Shown here piece after piece: positions 13,719 to 22,445 of a stretch of 42,378 nt of DNA (position 1 is its first letter; the number at the start of each line of letters is the position of its first letter). The DNA is taken from positions 1 through 42,378 of the IMG/VR virus record IMGVR_UViG_3300042319_000516, one strand, 5' to 3'. The position numbers were made by a program, and so were the translations under genes. The notes under the pieces are model-generated. The model worked only from the letters and a program-made list of their open reading frames with translations. It was not told the origin of the DNA and made no database searches. This DNA is from a virus.

Positions 13719-14681
13719 TTGAAAGAGAAGCGGAAAGGTAAATATCGTCGTCTTACACAAGAACAATTTATTGAAAAATGTAAAGAGAACCAGAAAATAG
13801 AGTTAGACTATTCTAACCTTGTTTACCTGACTCAGCACGAGAAGTGCGAAGTGACTTGTATCAAGCACGGCAACACATATTGGCAAGATGCTCAATCAAT
13901 GATGTTAGGTGGGATTGGATGCTGTGACTGCCTAAGAGAATATAAATCTAAAGTGGCTTCAAGTAATCTGCACGAGTTTATTAAAAAGTTGGACGCTAAA
14001 TTCCCTGCACATGGTTTTGATTTTAGTAATGCAAAATACGAGAGAGCTTCTGTACACATAGAGGTGACTTGTAAGGAAGGTCATACTTTCAGAGCAAAGC
14101 CAAATAATTTAATGTCTGGGCATGGTTGTCCAAGTTGCTTCAATATAAGAAAAGGTCATCTTCACAACAAAGGTCGTGAAAGTTATATTCTTAAATTCAA
14201 AGCAGTTCACGGCGATTTATACGACTATTCTACTGTTTCAGAATTCAAGAACTGTAAACAAAAAGTGATTGTCACCTGCCCTACACATGGTGAATTTAGT
14301 ATAACACCAGACAATCATGTTCAAGGTAAAGGTTGTCCTCTATGTGGTGGAAGTGGTTTTCAACCACAGAAATCAGGAACATTCTACATACTTAAAGTAA
14401 CTGACGATGTTATAAAGTTTGGTGTTACAAATAATATGGAAAGGCGTTTGAAGGAAATCAGACGCTACTCTACCTTTGATATAGAGCCTATGTATTTGTT
14501 CAATTTTGCTAGTGGTTATACAGCACTGGACATTGAGAATAAAGTCTACAGAAGTAAAGATATTATAAGAAAGGTAGTTTCGAAAGTAGATATGAAGCAC
14601 GGTTATGTAGAGACAACGTACCTCTCTAATTTATCTAAGATATTATCTATAGTGTATGAATATGAAGACCAGCTTTTATAG
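13719..14681 (+). CDS. GIY-YIG endonuclease with N-terminal zinc-ribbon repeats
   Basis: A 320-residue protein starting with TTG 13719, the only possible start after an in-frame stop at 13707. Three repeats of about 55 residues each end in a cysteine knuckle (CCDC 68-71, CPSC 137-140, CPLC 206-209), with internal CxxHG or CKEGH motifs, giving DNA-binding zinc ribbons. Residues about 221-285 (TFYILKVTDDVIKFGVTNN, ERRLKEI, ENKVYR) form a GIY-YIG nuclease domain. Probably a homing-type endonuclease; the intact neighbour it targets is not obvious. Confidence 0.8.
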   Translation: MKEKRKGKYRRLTQEQFIEKCKENQKIELDYSNLVYLTQHEKCEVTCIKHGNTYWQDAQSMMLGGIGCCDCLREYKSKVASSNLHEFIKKLDAKFPAHGFDFSNAKYERASVHIEVTCKEGHTFRAKPNNLMSGHGCPSCFNIRKGHLHNKGRESYILKFKAVHGDLYDYSTVSEFKNCKQKVIVTCPTHGEFSITPDNHVQGKGCPLCGGSGFQPQKSGTFYILKVTDDVIKFGVTNNMERRLKEIRRYSTFDIEPMYLFNFASGYTALDIENKVYRSKDIIRKVVSKVDMKHGYVETTYLSNLSKILSIVYEYEDQLL

Positions 14682-14695
14682 CTGGCTCTTTTCTA
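14667..14695 (+). terminator. Terminator hairpin after the GIY-YIG gene
   Basis: CCAGC (14669-14673), loop TTTTATA, GCTGG (14681-14685), then CTCTTTTCT. A short stem overlapping the stop codon; moderate strength. Two direct TAGTGCATT copies follow at 14696 and 14709, before the terL ribosome site. Confidence 0.55.
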
Positions 14696-14733
14696 TAGTG
14701 CATTTAATTAGTGCATTATAAAAAAGGAGAAAT

Positions 14734-14874
14734 ATGAGTAACAAAAGACCTAAAGTAACGAACAAGGCTCCTCCAAAAGAGATTGTAGAGATTGGACCTT
14801 GTTCTCCAATGCAAGAACTTGTATTCAAAAGAGCTACCGAAGTAGATTTCATGATCATCGGTGGTTCGCGTGGT
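14734..14874 (+). CDS. terL: Terminase large subunit, exon 1
   Basis: ATG 14734 follows AAAAGGAGAAAT. The 47 codons end in IIGGSRG, the first half of the Walker A loop; without splicing the frame hits TAG two codons later. Joined to exon 2 the loop reads GGSRGGGKSE, the usual form in phage large terminases. Splicing after U (CGTGGT|) is supported by P1 pairing. The spliced protein has 535 residues and is the ATP-driven DNA-packaging motor and nuclease. Confidence 0.88.
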
Positions 14875-15084
14875 AAATAGACCGCTGCCACGTAACCCTG
14901 CTAAGTCGGTGAAACCCTAACGTATAGACGAGGGCAATACCGAGCCGAACGATTAGATTCGTGGGTGTAGAGACTAAAGTAATGTCAAGCGACATGAAAA
15001 CGTAGGGATGCTTTATTGCATAAGATATAGTCCGACAACACCGGAAACGGTGGAAGTGCCTAGCGAACACATAACTGAGACTTG
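14875..15084 (+). other. Group I intron without ORF (terL)
   Basis: 210 nt. The 5' exon end CGTGGT (14869-14874) pairs with the internal guide GCCACG (14887-14892), with the obligatory U.G at the splice site. GACTA (14972-14976) and TAGTC (15028-15032, in AAGATATAGTCC) form P7. The intron ends in G (15084), as group I introns do. It interrupts the Walker A codons. It carries no endonuclease gene. Confidence 0.88.
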
Positions 15085-16551
15085 GGCGGCAAGTCTGAAG
15101 TAATAACTCAGATACCTCTAATGTGGCGAGATGATCCACGATTCAACGGAATGTTTGTCCGTGTTCAGTATGACCAATTGACAGGTGCTGGTGGTTTGTG
15201 GGAGACTGCATACAAATACTACCCTCTCCTTGGTGCAAGACCTATCAAATCTCCACCACCATATTATCAATTTCCTTCTGGTTGTAAGATTCGATACAAA
15301 GCTATTTCAAATCTTTCTGACGCTGAAAAAATGCGCGGCTTGCAACTTAGCTATTTGGGTGTGGATGAAATCACCCAAGTCCCGAAAGAGGCTCTTTTAT
15401 TTTTACTTACAACTTTGCGCTCGGAAGCGAACATGAACTCTGTTTGCATCGGAACGTGTAACCCCCACAGGGAGAACTGGGTATATGACCTAGTTAAGTG
15501 GTATCTCGATGATGAGGGTTTTGTTGATAAGGCTAAGAATGGACAAATTCGTTGGTACGTAGTAAAAGATAATGACTTTATATTTGCCGATAGTGAAGAA
15601 TGGTTTAGTGAAAACATGCCGGAGACGGTGTATATAACCAACCCGTCCACTAATGAGCAAATGTATGTACCACCTAAAAAGTTTTGCTTTGTGCAACTAA
15701 CAATTTTTGATAACCCAATACTCATCCGACTCAACCCGCGCTATCTGTCTGAACTTCAAAATTTACCTGAGCATGAAAGAGCCAGCCAGCTTTTCGGAAA
15801 TTGGCACAGCGAGAGTGACAAGATAAAATTCTTCGACAGAAAATGGCTCAGGGGACAACATGGGGAAAGGGTCAAAAAATCCTTACCGGAAGGTTGTCAA
15901 AGAGTAGTAGCTTGGGATAAAGCTAACACAGAGTATAGTCCTAAGATTAAAAATACAGACGCAGACTTTACCGCTTGTATTCACATGGCTAAAGACAGTA
16001 ATGGATTTTACTACATATATGGTGACTTTGCTAAAACTACTTTCGATGAACACGAACAAGTTTATGGGAAGTTTAGAAAAGCTGCCGGTGAGCGAGACCA
16101 ATTAATGCTACTGCAAGCCAAACATGATGGTAGAGAGACTAAAGTAGTATTAGCTCAGGATGCCGGAGCAGACGGAAAGCAAGTGTTTCAAGAGATTGCC
16201 AAGAAGTTTGTTGCCGAAGGATTTAAAATATACCCTTCTGCCGCATCTGGTACAAGAAGTAAATCTTCTCGCTTTGAACCTTTCTTATCTGCGGCACAAT
16301 CTGGTCTGGTGTTTATAGTAGAAGATAGTTTTCCTGATACTAGGACGCTGAATGCTTTCTACAGAGAGCTTGAACAATTTCAACCAAACGAAGACGGTAA
16401 GTGGCGCAGCAGCAGAAAAATCAAAGATGATTGGGTTGATACAACAGCAGATTGTTTTAATTTCCTGTGCCGTGTCAAAACTTACACAGTCCCAAAACTA
16501 ACCGCTCTCAACGATCCCACAATCAAAGCGCAATATGACCTTAATTCATAA
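15085..16551 (+). CDS. terL: Terminase large subunit, exon 2
   Basis: 488 residues starting GGKSEVITQ. Walker B and catalytic Glu lie in LSYLGVDEIT, the coupling motif is GTCNPH, and the C-terminal RNase H-like nuclease carries acidic residues in VVAWDKAN, DADFTACIHM and IKDDWVDTTAD. The order and spacing fit a complete two-domain large terminase. An isolated TTG start at 15082 could be annotated, but it lies inside the intron and would produce a protein lacking a working P-loop. Confidence 0.92.
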   Translation, partial: GGKSEVITQIPLMWRDDPRFNGMFVRVQYDQLTGAGGLWETAYKYYPLLGARPIKSPPPYYQFPSGCKIRYKAISNLSDAEKMRGLQLSYLGVDEITQVPKEALLFLLTTLRSEANMNSVCIGTCNPHRENWVYDLVKWYLDDEGFVDKAKNGQIRWYVVKDNDFIFADSEEWFSENMPETVYITNPSTNEQMYVPPKKFCFVQLTIFDNPILIRLNPRYLSELQNLPEHERASQLFGNWHSESDKIKFFDRKWLRGQHGERVKKSLPEGCQRVVAWDKANTEYSPKIKNTDADFTACIHMAKDSNGFYYIYGDFAKTTFDEHEQVYGKFRKAAGERDQLMLLQAKHDGRETKVVLAQDAGADGKQVFQEIAKKFVAEGFKIYPSAASGTRSKSSRFEPFLSAAQSGLVFIVEDSFPDTRTLNAFYRELEQFQPNEDGKWRSSRKIKDDWVDTTADCFNFLCRVKTYTVPKLTALNDPTIKAQYDLNS

Positions 16552-16563
16552 TCTGAGGGGATA

Positions 16564-17328
16564 ATGTCAGAAACAATTCAAATTGAGAAAGCTGAATCTA
16601 ATCCCTCTAGCTCAGACAGTCGTCTTCGCTTAGGGGAGATCGGCAATCCATATCTAAAAGCCATCGGGGGCTACATTGAAGAATCTGCTAAGAAAGAATT
16701 GCAGTTTCCTCATAGCCTCACCACATACGATAAGATGGCTTCTACCTCTGCTGTTAGCCAAGGCTTAACCGCTGGTGAAGTATTCCTTACGAAGTCCCTA
16801 CTTGCTACAAAGTTTATCGCAGGTGTATCAGGAAGTCAAGAGTCAAAAGATTTTGCTGCCTTCCTCAACTGGAACATCAAGAACTTCGTCGGTAACAGTT
16901 GGTACGATGCCATCACAAATATTATCACATTCCGTAAATATGGATTCGCTTGGCTTGAGAAAGTCTTTGCAAAGAATGATAGTATTAAGTGGTCTGGTAA
17001 ATATAAATACAAATACGCAAAGCTTGCTCCTCGCGCTCAAAAGAGTGTTCGTGAGTGGGTGTTTGATGATGCTGTATTGAAGCGAGACTTAGTTGGTTTA
17101 CATCAATGGATGCCAGCTACAGTTATTGGACAAAGTAATATCAACCCTTTCACTGTACAAAACTTAACAGATAAATTTGTTCGTAGAGAAAAGTTTATGT
17201 TGTTTAGTTGGAACAGTACAGGTAACAACCCTCAAGGTAAATCAGATCTATACGACTGCTTTAAATCTTGGAAAGAGCTTGAAATGATTACAAGCTATGA
17301 GGTTGTTGGGGTGAGCAAGGACTTGGGT
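16564..17328 (+). CDS. Portal protein, exon 1
   Basis: 255 codons from ATG 16564 (ribosome site GAGGGGATA) to GGT at 17328, ending EVVGVSKDLG. Unspliced translation would run 11 codons into the intron and stop at 17361. Segments such as AVSQGLTAGEVFLTKSLL, NSWYDAITNIITFRKYGFAWLEKVF and SGKYKYKYAKLAPRA fit phage portals of the Mu gp29-like (DUF935-related) group. The portal is the dodecameric ring for DNA entry at one capsid vertex. Spliced length is 505 residues. Confidence 0.85.
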
Positions 17329-17584
17329 AGAACTGCCCCCTTGTGTAGTAATGCACATTGAATAACTTTTCTAATTCGGTGAAACTCTTACCAAGTAATG
17401 TTGGAGACAATACCGAGCGAAGCTCAGTAATGAGAACGTGTAACGACTAGGCGTAAGCCGTAGGGCTAAGTAGCTCGAAATGGGAAGCATCCTTATAGGA
17501 TGAAGATATAGTCTGAACTTTATGGAAACATAGAGAAGCGAATAATGTCGCTGGAGTGAATTAACGACTCACTTTGAACAAATG
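17329..17584 (+). other. Group I intron without ORF (portal)
   Basis: 256 nt. Exon end GGGT (17325-17328) pairs with GCCC (17335-17338), with U.G at the junction. The helix can extend as CAAGG (17316-17320) with CCTTG (17339-17343) if four exon bases bulge. P7: GACTA (17445-17449) with TAGTC (17509-17513, in AAGATATAGTC). It ends in G (17584). Splicing restores GVSKDLG-GVLVLRV. Confidence 0.87.
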
Positions 17585-18337
17585 GGTGTCCTTGTATTAC
17601 GTGTCCCGAATGACCACATCAATAAAGCTGCTGAAGATGATCAGAGCTTAGAAGCAAAAACACTCAGAGCATTACAAAAGAATGCTGCTGCTATTCATGC
17701 TGGCGATCAAACATATATCCTCTTAGGATCAGATACACATGGTGAAACAGGTAACGGTAAATACGTTTACGATGTTGAACTGAAGGGTGTCGATGGTGGC
17801 AGTAAAGCCTATAAAACCTCTGAACTAATCGAAGCTCGTAAGAAAGATATTCTTAACGTATTAGGTGCTTCCTTCCTTCTGGTTGGTCAAGGTGATACAG
17901 GTTCACACAGTCTATCAGATAGTTCTCGCAGTGTCCATGCTTTCTACATGGAACGTATGCTGATGTATATTAAAACAGTATTTGAGCGTGAGTTTGTTAA
18001 GTCTCTTGCAGACATTAATGAACTGAAACTTGAAGAAGATGATATGCCAGTGATGACGTTTGGTGAGCTGGATGAAGCTGACCCAGAGAACAATGCTAAA
18101 GTGGTTCAGTTGATGGCTGGTGTTGGTATGATGGTTAAAGATAAGTCAATCATTATTCAAGCACACAAGATGACTGGGTTCGATACAACAGAGATCGAGA
18201 AGCTCACTGAAGAAGAACTGTTAGCTAAGCTCACCCCTGACACAGCCCGTGTTGGTGAGAGTGGTGGTTCTAGTGGTACAGGTACAAGTCAGTTGAAGAA
18301 TCCTAACTCTACAAGAAATATGGCAAATTCTGCATGA
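17585..18337 (+). CDS. Portal protein, exon 2
   Basis: 250 residues beginning GVLVLRVPNDHINKA. The junction recreates VSKDLGGVLVLRVP, a continuous strand typical of portal stem/crown regions. The C-terminal part contains the helical EFVKSLADINELK and a Gly/Ser-rich disordered tail (GESGGSSGTGTSQ). An ATG at 17582 lies in the intron and is not expected to be the real start. The stop overlaps the protease start (ATGA). Confidence 0.85.
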   Translation, partial: GVLVLRVPNDHINKAAEDDQSLEAKTLRALQKNAAAIHAGDQTYILLGSDTHGETGNGKYVYDVELKGVDGGSKAYKTSELIEARKKDILNVLGASFLLVGQGDTGSHSLSDSSRSVHAFYMERMLMYIKTVFEREFVKSLADINELKLEEDDMPVMTFGELDEADPENNAKVVQLMAGVGMMVKDKSIIIQAHKMTGFDTTEIEKLTEEELLAKLTPDTARVGESGGSSGTGTSQLKNPNSTRNMANSA

Positions 18338-18861
18338 ACAAAGAAAAACTAATCAAAATGTTTACTGACTTGTTGGACATGGCTATCGGTGATAGTGAAA
18401 ACCATAAGCAAGTTATTGAGAGCGATGTCACTACACCAGAAGGTGTTCAGGTACGTAAGTCTGTGGACGTTGAAGAACGTCGAGCATTGTTCGTTGTATT
18501 AGCTCCACAAGAGTCTGAGGCAGAAACAGAAGACTTACATGGTGATGTTTACTTTGACCAAGACGTTATCGAAGCTTGTCGCTCATTCAACGTTCACTGC
18601 ATGAAAGCTAATCTGATGCACAGCGTAATGCTTGATTCTGACTTAGCCATTATCGAGCAGTCTTATACTTCTCCAGTTGAATTTATTATCGAGAATCCAG
18701 AAGGTGAGCAAGTGACTATTCGCAAGAACACTTGGTTGCAAGAATGGTACTTCCCTGAACCAGATGAATTAGCTGAAGATGTAATTTGGCCTAAAGTGAA
18801 GGATGGTACGTTCACAGGCTTGAGCGTTTATTGTGAAGCTTACGGGCAGGAAATTAAATGA
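18334..18861 (+). CDS. XkdF-like putative prohead serine protease
   Basis: A 175-residue protein. DLHGDVYFDQDVIEACRSFN, followed by NLMHSVML (His96) and FTGLSVYCEA (Ser164), matches the XkdF-type phage protease, in which the His and Ser form the active site; KNTWLQEWYFP is also typical. It would cleave scaffold and capsid precursor inside the prohead. Position between portal and scaffold agrees. Start and stop both overlap neighbours (ATGA). Confidence 0.82.
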   Translation: MNKEKLIKMFTDLLDMAIGDSENHKQVIESDVTTPEGVQVRKSVDVEERRALFVVLAPQESEAETEDLHGDVYFDQDVIEACRSFNVHCMKANLMHSVMLDSDLAIIEQSYTSPVEFIIENPEGEQVTIRKNTWLQEWYFPEPDELAEDVIWPKVKDGTFTGLSVYCEAYGQEIK

Positions 18862-19796
18862 CAATTAGCAAACAGAAAGCAAAGCGTAAGCTTTTCAACT
18901 TTGACTTCGATACACATGGTGCTCATGTAGCCCTTGTGTCTAAAGACCAAGGAAATGCCGCGAATGGGTACAAACTAATTTGTACAAAAGGGACCAATGT
19001 TGGTATCCAACCAACTGACGTAGTGAAAGTACAGAAAGCATTAGAACAGATTACTGTAACAATGTCAATGGAAGAATTCTTACGTAAGTTCTTTGATATG
19101 TGGAGTTCTGACGCGGAAACCCTTACAAAGCTGTTAGGTTTTGAAACAGAGTTTGAAGCAAACAAAGCTGAACGTGAATCTTCTGATGGTGAATACGATT
19201 GGGAGAAAGAACATGAGAAGTGGATTACAGAGCGTGTAGCTCAGTTCACTATTATGAAGTCTCTCAGCGAAAACCCAAACCAAACAATTAGTGATGAAGA
19301 CTTTATTGCTATCACTACTATCCAGTCTCAAATCGAGAAATCTTTACAACAACAAAACGAGGAAGACCCCTTGAAAATCCAAGTAGAAAAAGCTCGCTAC
19401 GAGCAATTAGAACAAGTCGAGCAAGCTCACGAAGCTGCCGTAGCAGAAGCTACTCAACTCAAAGTTGAGAAATCTGCTCTGGAAGTGGAAGTAGTTGAAC
19501 TGCGTAATCAAGTACAGAAAGCTAAAGAAGAAAAAGAAGCTGCTGAATTTGAAGCATTCCAAGAAACTCTGAAAGACTTAGTATCTGCTGAAGAATTAAC
19601 TACTGTTGCTAAATCATTATTCGTAATGAAAGCCACCAGCCCAGAAGCGGCTGAAGTAGTGATTAAATCTCTGCAAGCTAAAAAAGAACTGGTAGAAAAA
19701 TCTGACCTGTTCGAAGAAACCACATCTGGTGATGAAGTGTCTCCAGAACAAGTTAAGAAAGCTGCATTCGCAGCAGAATTAAACAAACCTTACTAA
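18858..19796 (+). CDS. Scaffold-like coiled-coil head protein
   Basis: A 312-residue highly charged protein. Residues about 165-250 are a long heptad region (LEQVEQAHEAAVAEATQLKVEKSALEVEVVELRNQVQKAKEEKEAAEF), shown here in pieces, typical of scaffolding proteins; the C-terminal helical hairpin (QVKKAAFAAELNKPY) could bind the capsid shell. Located between protease and decoration/capsid genes, it is the expected core former. The N-terminal 100 residues form a separate small domain of unknown fold. Confidence 0.75.
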   Translation: MTISKQKAKRKLFNFDFDTHGAHVALVSKDQGNAANGYKLICTKGTNVGIQPTDVVKVQKALEQITVTMSMEEFLRKFFDMWSSDAETLTKLLGFETEFEANKAERESSDGEYDWEKEHEKWITERVAQFTIMKSLSENPNQTISDEDFIAITTIQSQIEKSLQQQNEEDPLKIQVEKARYEQLEQVEQAHEAAVAEATQLKVEKSALEVEVVELRNQVQKAKEEKEAAEFEAFQETLKDLVSAEELTTVAKSLFVMKATSPEAAEVVIKSLQAKKELVEKSDLFEETTSGDEVSPEQVKKAAFAAELNKPY

Positions 19797-19815
19797 TTAT
19801 AAAGGATAAACAATA

Positions 19816-20310
19816 ATGGCTGTTATTGCAACTTCTAGTCCAGTTCTGTCAGATGTTCTGATGCAGGACATCTTCCCATTGGTTGAAAACTTCAACTACC
19901 AACATAACGTAAACGTTGATGAAGCTTCTACCAAAACCTACCGTGTAGGTCAAGTTGTTATTTGGGACAACACTCTGGTAGCTTACCGTCAACCTGTTGC
20001 TGGTGATTTCACTGGTGATGCAGTCAACGTTCCAGCGAACGATGGTGCTGTAGCTAACGGCGCTAAATTTGGTGTCGTAGTTGGCTTCGATGCTCTGGGT
20101 GATGTTCGTGGTGACGTATCTGTTACTACTGCTGGTGACAAAGTGGTTCTGCTGTTCCGTGGTGCTGCTTCTGTTAAGAAATCAGGCTTACGTTTTGATG
20201 CTGGCTTAAACGCAGCTAAACAGAACTCTCTGATTGCACAACTCGAAAAACAAAACATCGCTGTCAAGTCTGTACTGGGCGCTGTTACTTCTACTTTCTA
20301 CGGCGTCTAA
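19816..20310 (+). CDS. Capsid decoration (head-stabilising) protein
   Basis: A 164-residue beta-rich protein directly upstream of the major capsid gene. Sequence features (TKTYRVGQVVIWDNTLVAYR; GKVVLLFRGAASVKKSGLRFD type segments) resemble lambda gpD-like/decoration families. Codon choice shifts to more C-ending codons here and in the capsid gene, suggesting strong expression. It would bind three-fold sites on the mature shell. The family call rests on position plus pattern. Confidence 0.7.
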   Translation: MAVIATSSPVLSDVLMQDIFPLVENFNYQHNVNVDEASTKTYRVGQVVIWDNTLVAYRQPVAGDFTGDAVNVPANDGAVANGAKFGVVVGFDALGDVRGDVSVTTAGDKVVLLFRGAASVKKSGLRFDAGLNAAKQNSLIAQLEKQNIAVKSVLGAVTSTFYGV

Positions 20311-20345
20311 TAGCCGTTATTATTTCTCAATAAGGATTCTAAATA

Positions 20346-21422
20346 ATGGCTCAATTCGGTCGTTTCCAAATTCAAAAATCTGTAACTCGTGATCTGGGTA
20401 ACTTGAACAGTCTGCATGACTTCTCAAGCACTCTGTTAGAGAACAGCCCTAACATCCCTTCTCTGCTGACTGAGTTAATCCCTCTGGATGTAGAGTATAT
20501 GAATACCTCTACTTGGGAACATGACGACAAAGTAATGCGTGTTGCTTTACCAAGTGACAAGTCTTACTCTGACCGTGGTGATAACTTTGATGCTCGTGAG
20601 AGTTCAAAAACTCACTTATTCAAAATCCCTTCATTCGGTATTCAAACACACATTCGTCCACAAGACGCTCTGCGTAGCCGAGTGCCGGGTACTAAAGACA
20701 CTCTGGACTCAATGGATCGTCTGGTAGCAAATGACATTCGTGACATTCGCCGTTCATTCGCCCTGTTACAAGAGAAGTGTTTAGCTCACCTGATCACCAC
20801 TGGTACTTCATACGTCCCTAACGGTTCAGCTCCAGTAACTGACTTCTATACTGAATACGCAGGTACTTCTGCTGCTGCTCGCCCAACAGTTAACTTCCAA
20901 CTGTCTGACGCTACTAAATATCCAGCAGAAGTTGGTGAAGATGCTCGTGCATTAATCAACGAAAACCTGTTAGATGGTCAAACCGTTTCCGGTTATGTTG
21001 CCCTGTGTGGTCGTAACTTCTTCAAAGATCGTATCCATCACCCGAAAGAAGAACAAGCTCGTGTGGACCGTACCGACATGTGGGGTCAAGACCCACTGCT
21101 GAAACGTCTGGCTAACTTCTCTAAACAGTATCGCATGTACGTTGGCGCTGATGACATCGTTTACATCCAGTACGATGCTAAGATTGGTGGTGTTGACCTG
21201 ATTAACACTAACGAAGCATACATCATGCCAGCCGGTGTTGAAGGTATGTTTGCTCGTCGCTATGCTCCAGCGGAAACTATGTCTTACGTTAACACTGTAG
21301 CTCTGCCAGAATACGCATGGCGTTCAGACAATGAACACACTGGTACTCACATCATGTACGAAAGTAACTTTGGTGATTACCTGTTGTCTCCATTGACAAT
21401 CATCAAGGCTACCAAGTCTTAA
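20346..21422 (+). CDS. Major capsid protein (lambda gpE-like)
   Basis: A 358-residue protein. The pattern of segments (IPLDVEYMNTSTWEHD, TKTHLFKIPSFGIQTHIRPQD-like region, GRNFFKDRIHHPKEEQARV, AYIMPAGVEGMFARRYAPA, YLLSPLTIIKATKS) fits the gpE family of HK97-fold capsid proteins. It forms the icosahedral shell. A dedicated terminator follows, as is common for highly expressed capsid genes. No obvious N-terminal delta domain, consistent with a separate scaffold gene. Confidence 0.88.
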   Translation: MAQFGRFQIQKSVTRDLGNLNSLHDFSSTLLENSPNIPSLLTELIPLDVEYMNTSTWEHDDKVMRVALPSDKSYSDRGDNFDARESSKTHLFKIPSFGIQTHIRPQDALRSRVPGTKDTLDSMDRLVANDIRDIRRSFALLQEKCLAHLITTGTSYVPNGSAPVTDFYTEYAGTSAAARPTVNFQLSDATKYPAEVGEDARALINENLLDGQTVSGYVALCGRNFFKDRIHHPKEEQARVDRTDMWGQDPLLKRLANFSKQYRMYVGADDIVYIQYDAKIGGVDLINTNEAYIMPAGVEGMFARRYAPAETMSYVNTVALPEYAWRSDNEHTGTHIMYESNFGDYLLSPLTIIKATKS

Positions 21423-21429
21423 TTGGGGC

Positions 21430-21455
21430 GGGAGGGCTTGTCCCTCCCTTCTTTC
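21430..21455 (+). terminator. Rho-independent terminator after the capsid gene
   Basis: GGGAGGG (21430-21436), loop CTTGT, CCCTCCC (21442-21448), then TTCTTTCTC. It may leak to allow neck and tail expression. Confidence 0.8.
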
Positions 21456-21473
21456 TCACAGGAACAATATTAG

Positions 21474-21899
21474 ATGGCAATTGATTTAGACTTTAACTGT
21501 GAGTTAGCTCAAGTCAGGGTTAACATAGGCGACCCTTCAGGTGAACATATCACCGACAATGCAATTTCTTCTGCTTTGGTTAAATACAATAATGATGTGG
21601 TTAAAGCATCCATTCTTTGTATGGAAGCAATCAAGGCACATTTTAGTACACTTGCTGACAGAGAGAAAGTTGGTGAAGTGGAAATCGAATACAAACGTCT
21701 GTATGAGCGCTACAAGCAATTACTAGACGACTTCGTTAAAGCTAATACATCACGATACAGTGCTGGTATTTATATCGGTGGCGTGTCTCTCAGTGAGCGT
21801 AATCGTGTCATTGAAGACCAAGATGTATTCACAGGCTATGACCAACAAGATTGGACAGACATTATGCAATCTCGCAGAGGTCTGGTGGAGATTAAGTAA
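21474..21899 (+). CDS. Head-tail connector/adaptor protein
   Basis: A 141-residue mostly helical protein directly after the capsid gene (ELAQVRVNIGDPSGEHITDNAISSALVKYNNDVVKAS), the place and size of head-completion adaptors that attach under the portal. The pattern 'vR.nigD...e.itD..I..al' is common in these. Its stop overlaps the next ATG (TAATG). Confidence 0.7.
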   Translation: MAIDLDFNCELAQVRVNIGDPSGEHITDNAISSALVKYNNDVVKASILCMEAIKAHFSTLADREKVGEVEIEYKRLYERYKQLLDDFVKANTSRYSAGIYIGGVSLSERNRVIEDQDVFTGYDQQDWTDIMQSRRGLVEIK

Positions 21900-22042
21900 T
21901 GGCTATTATTAAAGTGGTGGATAACACTACTGGTGAAGTTAAAGAATGGAGTACCGATGACGAGCAAAGTAACGTTCAAGAGAAACGGAAACCTCGCAAA
22001 GCTGGTAGCAAAACTCCAGAAACTGAACAGACAGAAGATTGA
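21899..22042 (+). CDS. Hypothetical 47-residue charged protein overlapping the next gene
   Basis: ATG 21899 is fused to the preceding stop (TAATG) with GGAG 8 bases upstream. The product is charged and low-complexity after residue 20 (KRKPRKAGSKTPETEQTED). Its last 86 bases overlap the next gene out of frame. It could be a real coupled gene or a leader; the overlap and lack of a domain keep confidence moderate. Confidence 0.45.
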   Translation: MAIIKVVDNTTGEVKEWSTDDEQSNVQEKRKPRKAGSKTPETEQTED

Positions 22043-22445
22043 AGTAGGTTATTTCCAGTCACAGGGAATACACACTTCATCTAAATTACATTACACAGAA
22101 TTGATGCGTATACACGAACATGGTGTTGGTGTGTATGTCAGACCTGTACTCGGCTCTGAGAAATCATATAACTACTCAGATACAATTGTAGGTCAAATGG
22201 AAGCAGGAAGCTTCAAGAAATTATTAAAAGGTTGGTTGTGTGATTATGTGAAGAATCCTAATTTCACTAATGACCACCTAGCTGACAAGTTCGGTATGTG
22301 GGCTGTTCATTCCGCTAATGAAATCTTCGGTAATCCAGATGTCCTCTGGGTAACTACTAATGAAACACCATTGATTGATACATCTGAGTTAGCTGATAAC
22401 TTCGCTTGGAAAGTTAGTTGGAGAGGGACGGTGCATACACTATGA
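21957..22445 (+). CDS. Tail completion/neck protein (HK97 gp10-like)
   Basis: Start at ATG 21957 (MTSKVTFKRNGNLAK) because GGAG lies 5 bases upstream; a GTG at 21933 is weaker. The 162 residues show QKIEVGYFQSQGIH, ELMRIHEHGVGV, VRPVL and PLIDTSELADNFAWKV, the order seen in gp10-like tail-completion proteins ('vgff......vA..nEfG...PpRpf...LvdtG.L..si'). It would join the neck or tail terminator. Stop overlaps the next start (ATGA). Confidence 0.7.
   Translation: MTSKVTFKRNGNLAKLVAKLQKLNRQKIEVGYFQSQGIHTSSKLHYTELMRIHEHGVGVYVRPVLGSEKSYNYSDTIVGQMEAGSFKKLLKGWLCDYVKNPNFTNDHLADKFGMWAVHSANEIFGNPDVLWVTTNETPLIDTSELADNFAWKVSWRGTVHTL

Noticed and set aside
13057-14690. The 13.1-13.7 kb region as a group I intron carrying the GIY-YIG gene
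   Set aside because: No P7 pair of the kind seen in the three introns and no interrupted flanking gene that would be restored by splicing.
15082-15087. Independent start for the terminase ATPase at TTG 15082
   Set aside because: It lies at the intron end, has no ribosome site and would remove half of the Walker A loop; splicing explains the data better.
14869-15090. Alternative terL splice after CGT (14871) giving GGSRGGKS
   Set aside because: It also conserves a P-loop, but the P1 helix CGTGGT/GCCACG and the usual GGxRGGGKS form both place the 5' site after 14874.
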